Origin: Bradyrhizobium sp. WBAH42
Lineage (GTDB): Bacteria > Pseudomonadota > Alphaproteobacteria > Rhizobiales > Xanthobacteraceae
Direction of reading: 5' to 3'
Assembly (NCBI RefSeq): GCF_024585265.1
Contig: NZ_CP036533.1
Coordinates: 3,605,001-3,669,000, forward strand
Length of the DNA: 64,000 nt
Shown here: piece by piece, positions 17,615 through 27,305 of the stretch
Numbering within the stretch: position 1 is the first letter of the stretch
Layout: each line of letters begins with the position of its first letter
Position numbers and translations under genes: made by a program
The notes under the pieces: generated by a model
What the model saw: only the letters and a program-made list of their open reading frames with translations
Databases searched by the model: none
What the model was told of the DNA's origin: nothing

Positions 17615-18293
17615 CCTGACTTTCACCATCGACGCCAAGGACGCCACTACGCCGCTGACGCTGGCGATCGATCAACTGGTCATCGCCGGCTGGACCGGCC
17701 GCGACACGGTCGCGCGCGACAAGCACATCGCCGAGCTGGAGGAGATGGGCATCGCCCGCCCGGCCTCGACGCCGATCTACTACCGCGCCTCGGCGCGGCG
17801 GTTGACCCAGGAAGACAGCATCGAATGTACCGGTGGCGATTCCTCCGGCGAGGTCGAGTTCGTGCTGATCGGCTGGCAGGGCCGCATCTTCGTCGGCTGC
17901 GGCTCCGATCACACCGACCGCAAGGTCGAGGCCTACAGCGTCACGGTCTCCAAGCAGATGTGCGACAAGCCGGTCGCCTCGACGCTCTGGGAGCTCGAGG
18001 ACGTCATCGGCCATTGGGACAAGATGATCCTGCGTTCCTACGCCACCATCAAGGGCGAGCGTGTGCTCTACCAGGAGGGCACGCTGGATGCGATGTTGCC
18101 GGTCGCCGACCTCATCGCGCGCGGCTTTGACGGCGGCAAGTTCCCCGACGGCAGCGCCATGTTCGGCGGCACCTTCGCCGCCAAGGGCGGCATCCGCCCG
18201 GCGGATCGGTTCGACTTCGAGCTGGAGGATCCCGTGCTGAAGCGGACGATCCGGCACGGGTATGACGTGGTGACGCTTCCGGTGAGGGGGTAG
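17607..18293 (+). CDS. DUF2848 family protein
   Basis: A 228-residue protein of the DUF2848 family. These proteins look distantly like the fumarylacetoacetate hydrolase fold, with the segment VGCGSDHTDRKVE (about residues 98-110) and FGGTFAAKGGIRPADRFDFELEDPV near 190-215. GTG at 17607 is taken as start because it overlaps the amidase stop codon (17612-17614) and gives a sensible N terminus (VFDLTFTI); a TTG 27 bases earlier is also possible. Operon-mate of the amidase. Function unknown; hydrolysis of the amidase product is a guess. Confidence 0.8.
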   Translation: MFDLTFTIDAKDATTPLTLAIDQLVIAGWTGRDTVARDKHIAELEEMGIARPASTPIYYRASARRLTQEDSIECTGGDSSGEVEFVLIGWQGRIFVGCGSDHTDRKVEAYSVTVSKQMCDKPVASTLWELEDVIGHWDKMILRSYATIKGERVLYQEGTLDAMLPVADLIARGFDGGKFPDGSAMFGGTFAAKGGIRPADRFDFELEDPVLKRTIRHGYDVVTLPVRG

Positions 18294-18340
18294 GTCACTC
18301 CACACGAGCGGCGGGGGATAGTCGCTTCACAAGCGACGGT

Positions 18341-18424
18341 CTCGTAGGGTGGGCAAAGCGAAGCGTGCCCACGTCTTGCGAAGGCGTGGGCACGGCGCAA
18401 GAGCGCCTTTGCCCACCCTACGAG
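18341..18424. repeat. Palindromic repeat GTAGGGTGGGCAAAG, copy 2
   Basis: CTCGTAGGGTGGGCAAAGCG and CGCCTTTGCCCACCCTACGA are inverted, as are CGTGCCCACG and CGTGGGCACG in the middle. It lies 48 bases after the DUF2848 stop. Confidence 0.8.
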
Positions 18425-18433
18425 ATCTCTCCT

Positions 18434-18523
18434 CCGTCATTGCGAGGAGCCCTTGCAACGAAGCAATCCAGACTGTCTCCGCGTAGATATTCTGGATTGC
18501 TTCGCTTCGCTCGCAATGACGGG
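18434..18523. repeat. Palindromic repeat (CCGTCATTGCGAG type)
   Basis: Ends CCGTCATTGCGAGGAGC and GCTCGCAATGACGGG are inverted copies; the inner arms GAAGCAATCCAGA and TCTGGATTGCTTC pair as well. It follows directly on the repeat at 18341, so two unrelated palindromic families sit side by side here. Confidence 0.75.
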
Positions 18524-18582
18524 GAGATAGTCATCGGAAATCGGGTGGCGGAGGGCGAGTCTGCTTTGCGAAGGTCGCAGCC

Positions 18583-19329
18583 ATGACAGCAACAGCACGC
18601 AAATCGCCCCAGAAGCCATCCGCCGACCTCGCCGCCCACGTCGATGCCTTCGACTGGCCCCAAATCACCGCCGAGCTCGACACCCAGGGCTGCGCCGTCC
18701 TGAAGAACCTGCTGACGCCGGACCAATGCCGCGCCATCGCCGCGCTCTACCCGGACGATGCGCACTTCCGCAGCCGCATCGTCATGAGCCGCCATGGCTT
18801 TGGTCGCGGCGAGTACAAGTACTTTTCCTATCCGCTGCCCGATCTGATCGCGCAGCTCCGCCCCGCGCTCTACCCGCATCTTCAAGCCGTCGCCAATCGC
18901 TGGAACGAGGCGATGGGGATCGACATCCGCTATCCCGCCACACACGCGGCATTCCTGAAACGCTGCCACGACGCCGGGCAGGCGCGGCCGACGCCGCTGC
19001 TGCTGCAATATGAGGCCGGCGACTACAACTGCCTGCACCAGGACCTCTATGGCGAGCACGTGTTCCCGCTCCAGGTTGCGATCCTGCTCTCCGAGCCCGG
19101 ACGCGATTTCACCGGCGGCGAGTTCGTGCTGACCGAGCAGCGCCCGCGCATGCAGTCGCGGGCCGAGGTGGTGCCGCTGATGCAGGGCGATGCGGTCGCC
19201 TTCGCTGTGCATCATCGCCCGGTGCAGGGGACACGCGGCACCTACCGCGTTAATCTCCGCCACGGCGTCAGCCGGATCAGGTCCGGCCAGCGCCACACGC
19301 TGGGTGTGATTTTCCACGATGCCAAATGA
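18583..19329 (+). CDS. 2OG-Fe(II) oxygenase family protein
   Basis: A 248-residue protein of the 2-oxoglutarate/Fe(II) oxygenase superfamily, resembling the PF09859/COG3826 group annotated as acting on damaged DNA. A double-stranded beta-helix is suggested by LLLQYEAGDYNCLHQDLYG (His-x-Asp iron ligands in HQD, about residues 146-148) and the distal arginine/histidine region GTYRVNLRHGVSRIRSG near 222. It ends 9 bases before the AlkB start, so the two oxygenases form a likely operon. Oxidative demethylation of nucleic acid is a family-level suggestion, not shown by the sequence. Confidence 0.82.
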   Translation: MTATARKSPQKPSADLAAHVDAFDWPQITAELDTQGCAVLKNLLTPDQCRAIAALYPDDAHFRSRIVMSRHGFGRGEYKYFSYPLPDLIAQLRPALYPHLQAVANRWNEAMGIDIRYPATHAAFLKRCHDAGQARPTPLLLQYEAGDYNCLHQDLYGEHVFPLQVAILLSEPGRDFTGGEFVLTEQRPRMQSRAEVVPLMQGDAVAFAVHHRPVQGTRGTYRVNLRHGVSRIRSGQRHTLGVIFHDAK

Positions 19330-19338
19330 GCGCTGCGA

Positions 19339-19992
19339 TTGACGGGTGATTTGTTCGACAGCGTCGCCGAGGCGCAGCCGCAGCGCGAGGCGATCGCCGA
19401 CGGCGCCGTGCTGCTACGCGGCTTCGTCAAGCCGATCGAGAGCGGGCTGATCGACGCGGTGCGCGCCATCGTGGCGCAATCGCCGTTCCGGCGGATGACG
19501 ACGCCCGGCGGCCATCAGATGTCGGTGGCGATGACCAATTGCGGCGAGCGCGGCTGGATCACCGACCACACCGGCTATCGCTACGATCCGATCGATCCGC
19601 GCACCGCTGCGCCATGGCCGGCGATGCCGCCGCTGTTTTGCGATCTCGCCCGCCGCGCCGCGGAACAGGGCGGCTTTGAAGGCTTTGCCCCCGATGCCTG
19701 CCTCGTCAATTGCTACGAGCCGGGCACGCGGCTGTCGCTGCATCAGGACAAGGACGAGCTGGATTATTCCGCGCCGATCGTCTCGGTCTCGCTCGGCCTG
19801 CCCGCGACCTTCCTGTTCGGCGGCCTCGCGCGCAGCGACAAGCCGCGCCGCTTCCGGCTCGTCCATGGCGACGTGGTGGTCTGGGGCGGGGCCAGCAGGC
19901 TCGCCTATCACGGCGTCGCGCCGCTCGCCGACGGCGAGCATCCGCTGCTGGGAAGGAAGCGGATCAATCTGACTTTCCGCAGGACGCGCTGA
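19339..19992 (+). CDS. alkB: DNA oxidative demethylase AlkB
   Basis: A 217-residue protein that can be read along E. coli AlkB from end to end: SPFRRMTTPGGHQMSVAMTNCG, GYRYDPIDPRTAAPWPAMP, and the iron site LSLHQDKDEL (His and Asp) with HGDVVVWGGASRLAYHGV (second His) and the 2-oxoglutarate-binding arginines in INLTFRRTR at the C terminus. It removes methyl groups from 1-methyladenine and 3-methylcytosine in DNA and RNA with release of formaldehyde. The start is TTG at 19339 (giving LTGDLFD, like the MLDLFAD start of E. coli AlkB); no in-frame ATG fits. Co-transcribed with the upstream oxygenase; no Ada gene in view. Confidence 0.93.
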   Translation: MTGDLFDSVAEAQPQREAIADGAVLLRGFVKPIESGLIDAVRAIVAQSPFRRMTTPGGHQMSVAMTNCGERGWITDHTGYRYDPIDPRTAAPWPAMPPLFCDLARRAAEQGGFEGFAPDACLVNCYEPGTRLSLHQDKDELDYSAPIVSVSLGLPATFLFGGLARSDKPRRFRLVHGDVVVWGGASRLAYHGVAPLADGEHPLLGRKRINLTFRRTR

Positions 19993-19999
19993 CGCGTTT

Positions 20000-20136
20000 C
20001 CTTCTCCCCTTGTGGGAGAAGGTGCCTTCCCGAAGGGAAGGCGGATGAGGGGTCTCGATCCGCGGAGACAGACCCCTCATCCGTCTCGCTGCCGCTTCGC
20101 GTCAGCGATCCACCTTCTCCCACAAGGGGAGAAGGG
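20000..20136. repeat. Palindromic repeat, CTCCCC...GGGGAG family, copy 2
   Basis: CCTTCTCCCCTTGTGGGAGA and TCTCCCACAAGGGGAGAAGG are inverted ends; GATGAGGGGTCTC and GACCCCTCATC pair inside. It lies between converging alkB and the TPP-enzyme gene. Confidence 0.75.
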
Positions 20137-20163
20137 AAGAGTCCCGGAACGACGACGCTTCGT

Positions 20164-21792
20164 TTAAGGCTTCGGCGGGTGAATGAAAGCCCACGGGCTG
20201 ACTTCGGAATCCCTGGGCACCTCGACGGAAATCAGCACCGGCCCGCCGTGGCCGAGCGCCTTCTCCATTGCCGCCCTGAACTGCTCCGGCGCGGTGACGC
20301 GCGCAGCAGTCACGCCAAAGGACTCCGCGAGCTTGACGAAATCCGGATTGACGAGATCGGAGGCCACGACGCGGCCGTCGAAGCGTTCGCGCTGGTCGCG
20401 GCGGACATTGCCATAGGCGTTGTTGTTGAACACCAGCGTCACCACGCCGATGTTGAACTGCACCGCGGTGGCAAGCTCCTGCACGCCGAACATGAAGCCG
20501 CCGTCGCCGGTGATGGCGACGACAGGCTTGTCGGGATTGGCGACCTTGGCGCCGAGCGCAGTCGGAAAGCCCGAGCCGAGCGTGCCCTGGTAGCCCGAGG
20601 TGATGAAGGTGCGCGGCTGGTAGACCGGAAAGCCGTACCAGGAGGCGAAGCCGACCTGCGACAGTTCGTCGGTGACGATTGCGTCCGCCGGCAGCACCTC
20701 GCGCAGGATGTTGAGATAGGCCATCTGCGGCTGGACGCGCTGGATCTCGGCTTGCGCTGCTGCGGTGGCCTCGCGAATGTCTTCGCGTCGGCTGCGGCTC
20801 TTGGCGTAGCCGGCCTTCTTCACGGCCGCGACGAGATCGGCCGTACCGGCCTTGGCATCGGCGACAATTGCAACATCGGCGGCGAGCCGGCGCATCTCGG
20901 CCGGATCGATGTCGATGCGAATGGATTTCAGGCCGCTCGGTTGATAGGGCCAGCGGAAGCCGGAGGCCGGCAACTCGGCGCGGGTGCCGATGGCGATCAT
21001 CAGATCGGTTGTCGGCCAGAGCTTGTAGGCGGCGGCCATGGTGAGCCCGAGCTCGTGGGCATTGGAGACGATGCCGCGGCCGCTGCGGAAGGCGACCACG
21101 GGCGCATCGATCGTCTCGGCGAGCTCGAGGATCTCCTCACCCGCTTCGATCGCGCCGCTGCCGACGAAGATCATCGGCGCCTTGCTCGCCTTGATCAGCG
21201 CTGCCGCCTGCTTGATCATATCGGGATCGGGCTGCGGCTCCGACAGCGGCTCCAGCACCTGCGCAGGCACTGTTGCCGCGCGCTGCGTGAAGACGTCCCA
21301 GGGCATCTCGACCGAGGCGGGACCGCGCCGCCCAGACATCATCTCCTGGAACGCGCGCGACACGATTGTCGGCGCGTTGCCGGGATGTTCGATCCGGTCG
21401 GCCCATTTCACATAGGTGCGCAAGGTCGCGAGCTGGTCCGGCATCTCGTGCAGATGGCCGCGGCCCTTGCCGAGGAATTGCGTCGGCACCTGGCCGGTGA
21501 CGCAGAGTACCGGCTCGTTGCAGCCGAAGGCGGTGAGCAGCGCCGCGCTGGCGTTGAGCACGCCCGGGCCGGGCACCACGCTGAACACGCCGGGCCTGCC
21601 GCTGGCGCGCGCGTAGCCGAATGCCATGTAGCCGCAGGCCTGCTCGTGTCGTGCGCCGATCACCTTGAGCTGCGCCTGGTGGAAGGCGTCGAACAGGCCG
21701 TAGACCTGCGCGCCGGGCAGGCCGAACACGGTGTCGACGCCGTGGGCGACAAGCCCGCTTACGATCGCTTCGCCGCCGGTGAGGGTGGTCAT
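20164..21792 (-). CDS. Thiamine pyrophosphate-dependent enzyme (acetolactate-synthase-like)
   Basis: A 542-residue TPP enzyme with the three-domain layout of acetohydroxyacid synthase. Catalytic glutamate is in ARHEQACGYMAFGYAR (Glu50), and the TPP-Mg site is GDGGFMFGVQELATAVQFN followed by FNNNAYGNVRRDQ (GDG-x-NN motif, about 424-458). It lacks any partner small subunit gene, so it is more likely a decarboxylase or carboligase than a biosynthetic AHAS. It is the last gene of the minus-strand homoprotocatechuate cluster, 26 bases after the FAH-family gene. A role on a side product of that pathway or on an aromatic 2-oxoacid is inference. Confidence 0.83.
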   Translation of the reverse strand: MTTLTGGEAIVSGLVAHGVDTVFGLPGAQVYGLFDAFHQAQLKVIGARHEQACGYMAFGYARASGRPGVFSVVPGPGVLNASAALLTAFGCNEPVLCVTGQVPTQFLGKGRGHLHEMPDQLATLRTYVKWADRIEHPGNAPTIVSRAFQEMMSGRRGPASVEMPWDVFTQRAATVPAQVLEPLSEPQPDPDMIKQAAALIKASKAPMIFVGSGAIEAGEEILELAETIDAPVVAFRSGRGIVSNAHELGLTMAAAYKLWPTTDLMIAIGTRAELPASGFRWPYQPSGLKSIRIDIDPAEMRRLAADVAIVADAKAGTADLVAAVKKAGYAKSRSRREDIREATAAAQAEIQRVQPQMAYLNILREVLPADAIVTDELSQVGFASWYGFPVYQPRTFITSGYQGTLGSGFPTALGAKVANPDKPVVAITGDGGFMFGVQELATAVQFNIGVVTLVFNNNAYGNVRRDQRERFDGRVVASDLVNPDFVKLAESFGVTAARVTAPEQFRAAMEKALGHGGPVLISVEVPRDSEVSPWAFIHPPKP

Positions 21793-21818
21793 TTTGGCAC
21801 TTCCATTTCGGTTGTTGG

Positions 21819-22688
21819 TCAGGCCTCGTCGACGACGCCGTTGCGCAAAGAGCCGATGCCCTCGGCCGCAACTTCGATTACGTCGCCCGGCTTCAAATAT
21901 CGCGGTGGATCGAACCGCGCACCGGCGCCGGTCGGCGTCCCCGTGACGATCACGTCGCCGGGAACGAGCGTTGCGAAGGTCGAGATATAGCTGATGAGGT
22001 AGCGGAACGAAAACATCAGCCGGCTGGTGCGGTCGTCCTGCCTGAGCTCACCGTTGACATGCGTGGTGAGGCGGATGTCGGCGACCTGGGACTCCTTCGT
22101 GTAGGGCACCAGCCACGGACCGAGGCTGCCGCTGGAATCGAAGTTCTTGCCCTGCGTCACGTTGAACTTGGCGTGGCGCAGCCAGTCGCGCACCGAGCCT
22201 TCGTTGCAGAGCGTGAGCGCGGCGATGTGGTCGAGCGCGCTGCTTTCGGGGATATGCCGGCCCTGCTTGCCGATCACCAGCGCGATCTCGCCCTCATAGT
22301 CGAGCTGCGCGGAGGCACGCGGGCGCACCAGCGGCGTGTCGTGGCCGACGAAGGAGCGGGGCGAGCGCATGAACATGCTCGGATATTTCGGCGCCTCTTG
22401 ACCGTCCTTGTACTCGGCATTGCGGTCGGGATAGTTGACGCCGATGCAGATGATCTTCTCCGGCGCCGGGATCGGCGGCAGCCAGGTGATCTCAGTGAGC
22501 GCGTGATCCGGCGTGCGGCTGGCGGCCTCTTCGGCAAAGCTGATGAGCTTGCCCGCAGCGATCACCTCGCGCAGCGTCGGATAGGTCTTGGCATAGCGGG
22601 CGGAGAGATCGACGATGCCGCCCTCCAGGACGGCGCCATAGCCGACATCACCCTTGACGGAAAAAGTGGCGAGACGAGGCAACTTCAT
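21819..22688 (-). CDS. hpaG: Fumarylacetoacetate hydrolase family protein (HpaG-like)
   Basis: A 289-residue FAH-fold protein. The metal-binding acidic residues appear in LDYEGEIALVIGKQ (about residues 130-143) and the fold signature GDVIVTGTPTGAGAR near 250-264. In homoprotocatechuate catabolism this family supplies the decarboxylase/isomerase (HpaG) acting after ring cleavage and aldehyde oxidation, which the position between the dioxygenase and TPP-enzyme genes supports. The ATG at 22688 overlaps the upstream stop by one base (TGATG). HpaG in enterobacteria is a fused two-domain protein of about 430 residues; this is a single-domain form, so the exact step is an inference. Confidence 0.8.
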   Translation of the reverse strand: MKLPRLATFSVKGDVGYGAVLEGGIVDLSARYAKTYPTLREVIAAGKLISFAEEAASRTPDHALTEITWLPPIPAPEKIICIGVNYPDRNAEYKDGQEAPKYPSMFMRSPRSFVGHDTPLVRPRASAQLDYEGEIALVIGKQGRHIPESSALDHIAALTLCNEGSVRDWLRHAKFNVTQGKNFDSSGSLGPWLVPYTKESQVADIRLTTHVNGELRQDDRTSRLMFSFRYLISYISTFATLVPGDVIVTGTPTGAGARFDPPRYLKPGDVIEVAAEGIGSLRNGVVDEA

Positions 22689-23671
22689 CAGTCCGCCACC
22701 AGCACATCGGCCACGAATTTCGGCTCGCGCACGGCCTGGCCCGTGAACGGCGAGCCCTGTTCGAACCAGGAGCGCGGGGCAGGGGCGCCCCACAGCGTCT
22801 GACGGCGCGGATCGCGCAGCGACCAGCGCAGCGGCTCATGGTCGTGATCCCCCGTGAAATAATCGCTGGTGTAGAGCTCGATGCGGTGCCCGTCGGGATC
22901 GCGCACATAGAGGAAGAACGCGTTCGAGATGCCGTGGCGTCCCGGGCCGCGTTCGATGTTCTTCACAAAACCCTGCGAGGCCATAACATCGCAGAGATGG
23001 ATGATGTTCATCGCCGTCGGCGTCCAATAGGCGAAATGGTGCAGCCGCGGGCCCTTGCCGTTGGTGATCGCAAAATCGTGGACGTTGCCCTTGCGGTGCA
23101 TCCAGGCCGCGGCGATGCGTCCATTCGGCCCGTCCTCCTCGGCATATTCGGTGAGGCGGAAGCCGAGCCGGGCGTAGAATTCCATCGTGTCCTGCACTTC
23201 GGCGGCGAAGACGTTGAAATGGTCGAGCCGCTGCGGGTGGCAGCCCCGGTAGAGGTCGTAGCGGCGCAAGAGATGCGGCCGCCGCTCCATGGCAGCATAG
23301 AGCTCGATCTGGAAGCCGAAGGGGTCGGTGAATTGCAGCGTGCGGCCCTGGAACGGCTGATCGACGAAGGCGTAGGAAAGGCCGGTCTCGGACAGGAAAG
23401 CGGCGGCCTTGTCGAGATCCTTGTCGTTGCCGACCTTGAAGCCGAGCCGGGCGCAAGCCGGCACGGCTGCCTTGCGCAGCACCAGCGAGTGATGCTGGTG
23501 CTCCTCGGCGGCGCGCAGGTACACGGCGTTGTCGTCGGCGTCCTCGACGTGGAGGCCGACAATGGTCTCGTAGAACTCGCGGCTCAGCTTCAGGTCGGTC
23601 ACCTCGAGCACGACGTGGCTGGAGCGGATGATGTTGAACGGCGGCTCGAAGATGTGTTGCGGTACGGGCAT
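22688..23671 (-). CDS. hpaD: Homoprotocatechuate 2,3-dioxygenase (VOC-type extradiol)
   Basis: A 327-residue protein with two vicinal-oxygen-chelate repeats. The second repeat keeps the iron ligands of type I extradiol dioxygenases: His151 in RLDHFNVFAAEV, His211/212 in GPRLHHFAYWT and Glu265 in GHRIELYTSD, a spacing like the His155/His214/Glu267 set known for bacterial homoprotocatechuate dioxygenase. It opens the ring of 3,4-dihydroxyphenylacetate to 5-carboxymethyl-2-hydroxymuconate semialdehyde. Context with hpaE, hpaF and hpaH supports the substrate. This is the VOC class, not the LigB class used by E. coli HpaD, so the symbol is by function. Confidence 0.85.
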   Translation of the reverse strand: MPVPQHIFEPPFNIIRSSHVVLEVTDLKLSREFYETIVGLHVEDADDNAVYLRAAEEHQHHSLVLRKAAVPACARLGFKVGNDKDLDKAAAFLSETGLSYAFVDQPFQGRTLQFTDPFGFQIELYAAMERRPHLLRRYDLYRGCHPQRLDHFNVFAAEVQDTMEFYARLGFRLTEYAEEDGPNGRIAAAWMHRKGNVHDFAITNGKGPRLHHFAYWTPTAMNIIHLCDVMASQGFVKNIERGPGRHGISNAFFLYVRDPDGHRIELYTSDYFTGDHDHEPLRWSLRDPRRQTLWGAPAPRSWFEQGSPFTGQAVREPKFVADVLVAD

Positions 23672-23690
23672 TGCGTTTCCCCTCGGTCCT

Positions 23691-23793
23691 GTCATTCCGG
23701 GGCGGCTCGCAGAGCCGAGCCCGGAATCCATCGCGCAGCAGAGTTGGTGGATGAATGGATTCCGGGCTCGCGCTCCGCGCGCCCCGGAATGAC
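23691..23793. repeat. Palindromic repeat (GTCATTCCGGGGCG type), copy 2
   Basis: GTCATTCCGGGGCGGC and GCGCCCCGGAATGAC are inverted, with inner GAGCCCGGAATCCAT and ATGGATTCCGGGCTC. It separates hpaD from hpaE inside an otherwise close-packed minus-strand operon, and so sits in the polycistronic message. Confidence 0.75.
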
Positions 23794-23795
23794 AA

Positions 23796-25326
<1,531 letters not shown>

Positions 25327-25334
<8 letters not shown>

Positions 25335-25725
25335 GAGCGGCCTCCGCTTTCAGGGCGTCGTGAATATTGTTGCGCTTCCAGCTGGTGTCCTTGTCGTTGA
25401 TCTGCATGTCGAACGACAGAGCGAACTTGCTGGCGGCGAAGACGGGGTCGAGATGCTTCGAGAGCGCCTGAAAAACATGCTCGCCGGCTTTCTGGCGGGT
25501 GGGAAGGTCGCGGCCCTCGCCGATGCGCAGCACCATGTCCAGGAACCCGTAGTCCTGCCGCGCATCCGCGATCGCATAATGCTCGCACCTGACAGCGCGA
25601 ACGCGGATGCCGCCGAGCGGGAAGATGCCGGTCTCGCTGGCTGCCTTGCGCACGACCTCGCATACCGCGGCGATGTCGAGGCGGCCGTCGAGATTGGCCG
25701 AATATTCGATGGTGAAATGCGGCAT
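25327..25725 (-). CDS. hpaF: 5-carboxymethyl-2-hydroxymuconate isomerase
   Basis: A 132-residue member of the tautomerase superfamily, the size of CHMI. The chain begins MPHFTIEYSANLDG, so removal of the start methionine exposes the catalytic Pro1. Family segments DYGFLDMVLRIGEGRDLPTRQKAGEHVF (about 59-85) and FALSFDMQINDKDTSWKRNNIH near the C terminus are present. It converts 5-carboxymethyl-2-hydroxymuconate from the dienol to the keto form. It lies between hpaH (28 bases upstream) and hpaE (8-base overlap). Confidence 0.9.
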
Positions 25726-25753
25726 CGCGGTTTCACTCCCTGTCGTCTTTCGT

Positions 25754-26560
25754 TTACGCGAAGTAGCAGCTCACCGAGCCGTAGGCGCCATAATCGGCCT
25801 GGATTGTGTCGCCCTTGCGGGTCTCGATCGGACGGATGAACGAGCCGGCGAGCACAACCTGGCCCGGTTCGAGCGCCAGCCCAAGCGGCGCGATCTTGTT
25901 GGCAAGCCACGCCACGGCGGTCGCAGGATGATTGAGCACGCCGGCGGCAAGGCCGGTCTCTTCCAGCTGGCCGTTCCTAAAGCACAGCGCGCCGATCCAG
26001 CGCAGGTCAGCATCCAGCGGGCGGATCGGCCGCCCGCCGAGCACGATGCCGGCATTCGCCGCATTGTCGGCGATGGTGTCGAAGATCTTGCGCGTCGCCT
26101 TGGTCTTGGGATCGACGCGCTCGATGCGCGTATCCAGGATCTCCAGCGCCGGCACCACGAAGTCGGTGGCGTTGAGCACGTCGAATAGCGTGCAGTCGGG
26201 CCCTGAAAGGCGCTTGCTCATGACGAAGGCGAGCTCGGCTTCGACGCGCGTCGCGATGAAGCGCTCGGTCGGAACGATTCCGCCATCGGCGAAGAACATG
26301 TCGTCGAGCAGCACGCCGGAATCCGGCTCGTCAATGCCAAGCGCGCTCTGCATCGCCTTCGAGGTCAGGCCGATCTTGTGGCCTTTGACCACCCGCCCCT
26401 CGGCGATCTTGACGTCGACCCAGGCCTTCTGAATCGCGTAGGCGTCCGCGATGGTGATGTCGGGGAAGTCTTGCGAGAGCTGCCGGATCTGCGTGCGGGT
26501 TTTCTCCGCCTGGTGCAGACGCCTCGAGCAAGCCTGGATATCGTCGTTGGAAAGCGCCAT
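25754..26560 (-). CDS. hpaH: 2-oxo-hept-4-ene-1,7-dioate hydratase
   Basis: A 268-residue hydratase/decarboxylase family protein (FAH-related). Family features are GHKIGLTSKAMQSALGIDEPDSGVL (about 58-82), EAELAFVMSKRL (about 107-118) with the metal-ligand acidic residues, and LEPGQVVLAGSFIRPIE near 235. It adds water to 2-oxo-hept-4-ene-1,7-dioate to give 4-hydroxy-2-oxoheptanedioate, the substrate of HpaI. It is the first gene of the minus-strand operon, with the start at 26560 just 33 bases from the palindromic candidate operator at 26593. Confidence 0.9.
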   Translation of the reverse strand: MALSNDDIQACSRRLHQAEKTRTQIRQLSQDFPDITIADAYAIQKAWVDVKIAEGRVVKGHKIGLTSKAMQSALGIDEPDSGVLLDDMFFADGGIVPTERFIATRVEAELAFVMSKRLSGPDCTLFDVLNATDFVVPALEILDTRIERVDPKTKATRKIFDTIADNAANAGIVLGGRPIRPLDADLRWIGALCFRNGQLEETGLAAGVLNHPATAVAWLANKIAPLGLALEPGQVVLAGSFIRPIETRKGDTIQADYGAYGSVSCYFA

Positions 26561-26592
26561 GCGTGATCTTACAAATCGTGGTGCCGCGAGAT

Positions 26593-26608
26593 ACTTAACA
26601 TGTTAAGT
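26593..26608. promoter_or_regulatory. Candidate HpaR operator (perfect 16-bp palindrome)
   Basis: ACTTAACATGTTAAGT is an exact palindrome in the 111-base gap between divergent hpaH (start 26560) and hpaR (start 26672). MarR-family repressors such as HpaR bind AT-rich palindromes of this length, and control of both divergent units from a single gap is usual for the family. It fits as the site where HpaR represses both operons until the aromatic inducer is present. The palindrome is seen; the binding is inferred. Confidence 0.6.
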
Positions 26609-26671
26609 GAATGCGTCAAACACAAATTCGACTTGCTGCACTGCAAACGTTTTGCGGCTTGAAAGGGCGTC

Positions 26672-27190
26672 ATGACCAAGAAATCCGCCGATCCCGCCAA
26701 CGGTCACCCGCCGGCCGCGCGCCAGGTGCCGATGCGCGATTTCTCGCGCTCGCTGCCGATGTCGTTGCTGCGGGCCCGGGAAGCGGTGATGCGGCAGTTT
26801 CGTCCCTCGCTGCGCGAGCACGGCCTGACCGAGCAGCAATGGCGCATCCTGCGGGCGCTGGCGGCGATCGAGGCGGTCGAGGTCACGGAACTCGCGCGCA
26901 CCGCGTTCCTGCTCGGGCCGAGCCTGTCGCGCATCCTGCGCGATCTCGAGGCCCGCAACCTGATCGAGCGCAAGACCGCGAAAGCGGATCAGCGCCGCAG
27001 CATGGTCTCGATCTCGAAGGAAGGGCTGAAGCTGATGGCGTCGGTCGCGCCGACGTCGGAGGCGATCTATGCCGAGATCACGCGGCGCTTTGGCGCCCGC
27101 AAGCTCGCCGAATTGCAGGAGATGCTCGGCGAGCTCGAACGGAGCCTTGCGGGGCTCGGAGGCGCGGACGAGACAATAGCCGAGGAGTGA
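26672..27190 (+). CDS. hpaR: Homoprotocatechuate operon repressor HpaR (MarR family)
   Basis: A 172-residue winged-helix MarR-family regulator. PMRDFSRSLPMSLLRAREAVM (about 23-43) and HGLTEQQWRILRALAAIEAVEVTELA (about 51-76) match HpaR proteins, followed by the recognition helix region LLGPSLSRILRDLEARNLIERKTAKADQRRSMVSI (about 82-116). It should repress the divergent hpa genes. The 16-bp palindrome at 26593-26608 in front of it is the probable operator for hpaH and for hpaR itself. hpaI lies 115 bases downstream on the same strand. Confidence 0.9.
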   Translation: MTKKSADPANGHPPAARQVPMRDFSRSLPMSLLRAREAVMRQFRPSLREHGLTEQQWRILRALAAIEAVEVTELARTAFLLGPSLSRILRDLEARNLIERKTAKADQRRSMVSISKEGLKLMASVAPTSEAIYAEITRRFGARKLAELQEMLGELERSLAGLGGADETIAEE

Positions 27191-27305
27191 AACCAGATAT
27201 GCGTGCGTGCGCGGCGAGAGCCATGGACATTCACGCTTTTTTTCGCTCAAAGTGCGGCCCAACCCGATCCGCGGCGAGTGAGAGCAACAGGGAAGGAAAG
27301 GCAAC

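Noticed and set aside
20179..21990. A 603-codon plus-strand frame opposite the TPP-enzyme gene
   Set aside because: Complement of a clear TPP-enzyme coding sequence (GDG-x-NN motif kept on the minus strand); composition of a shadow frame.
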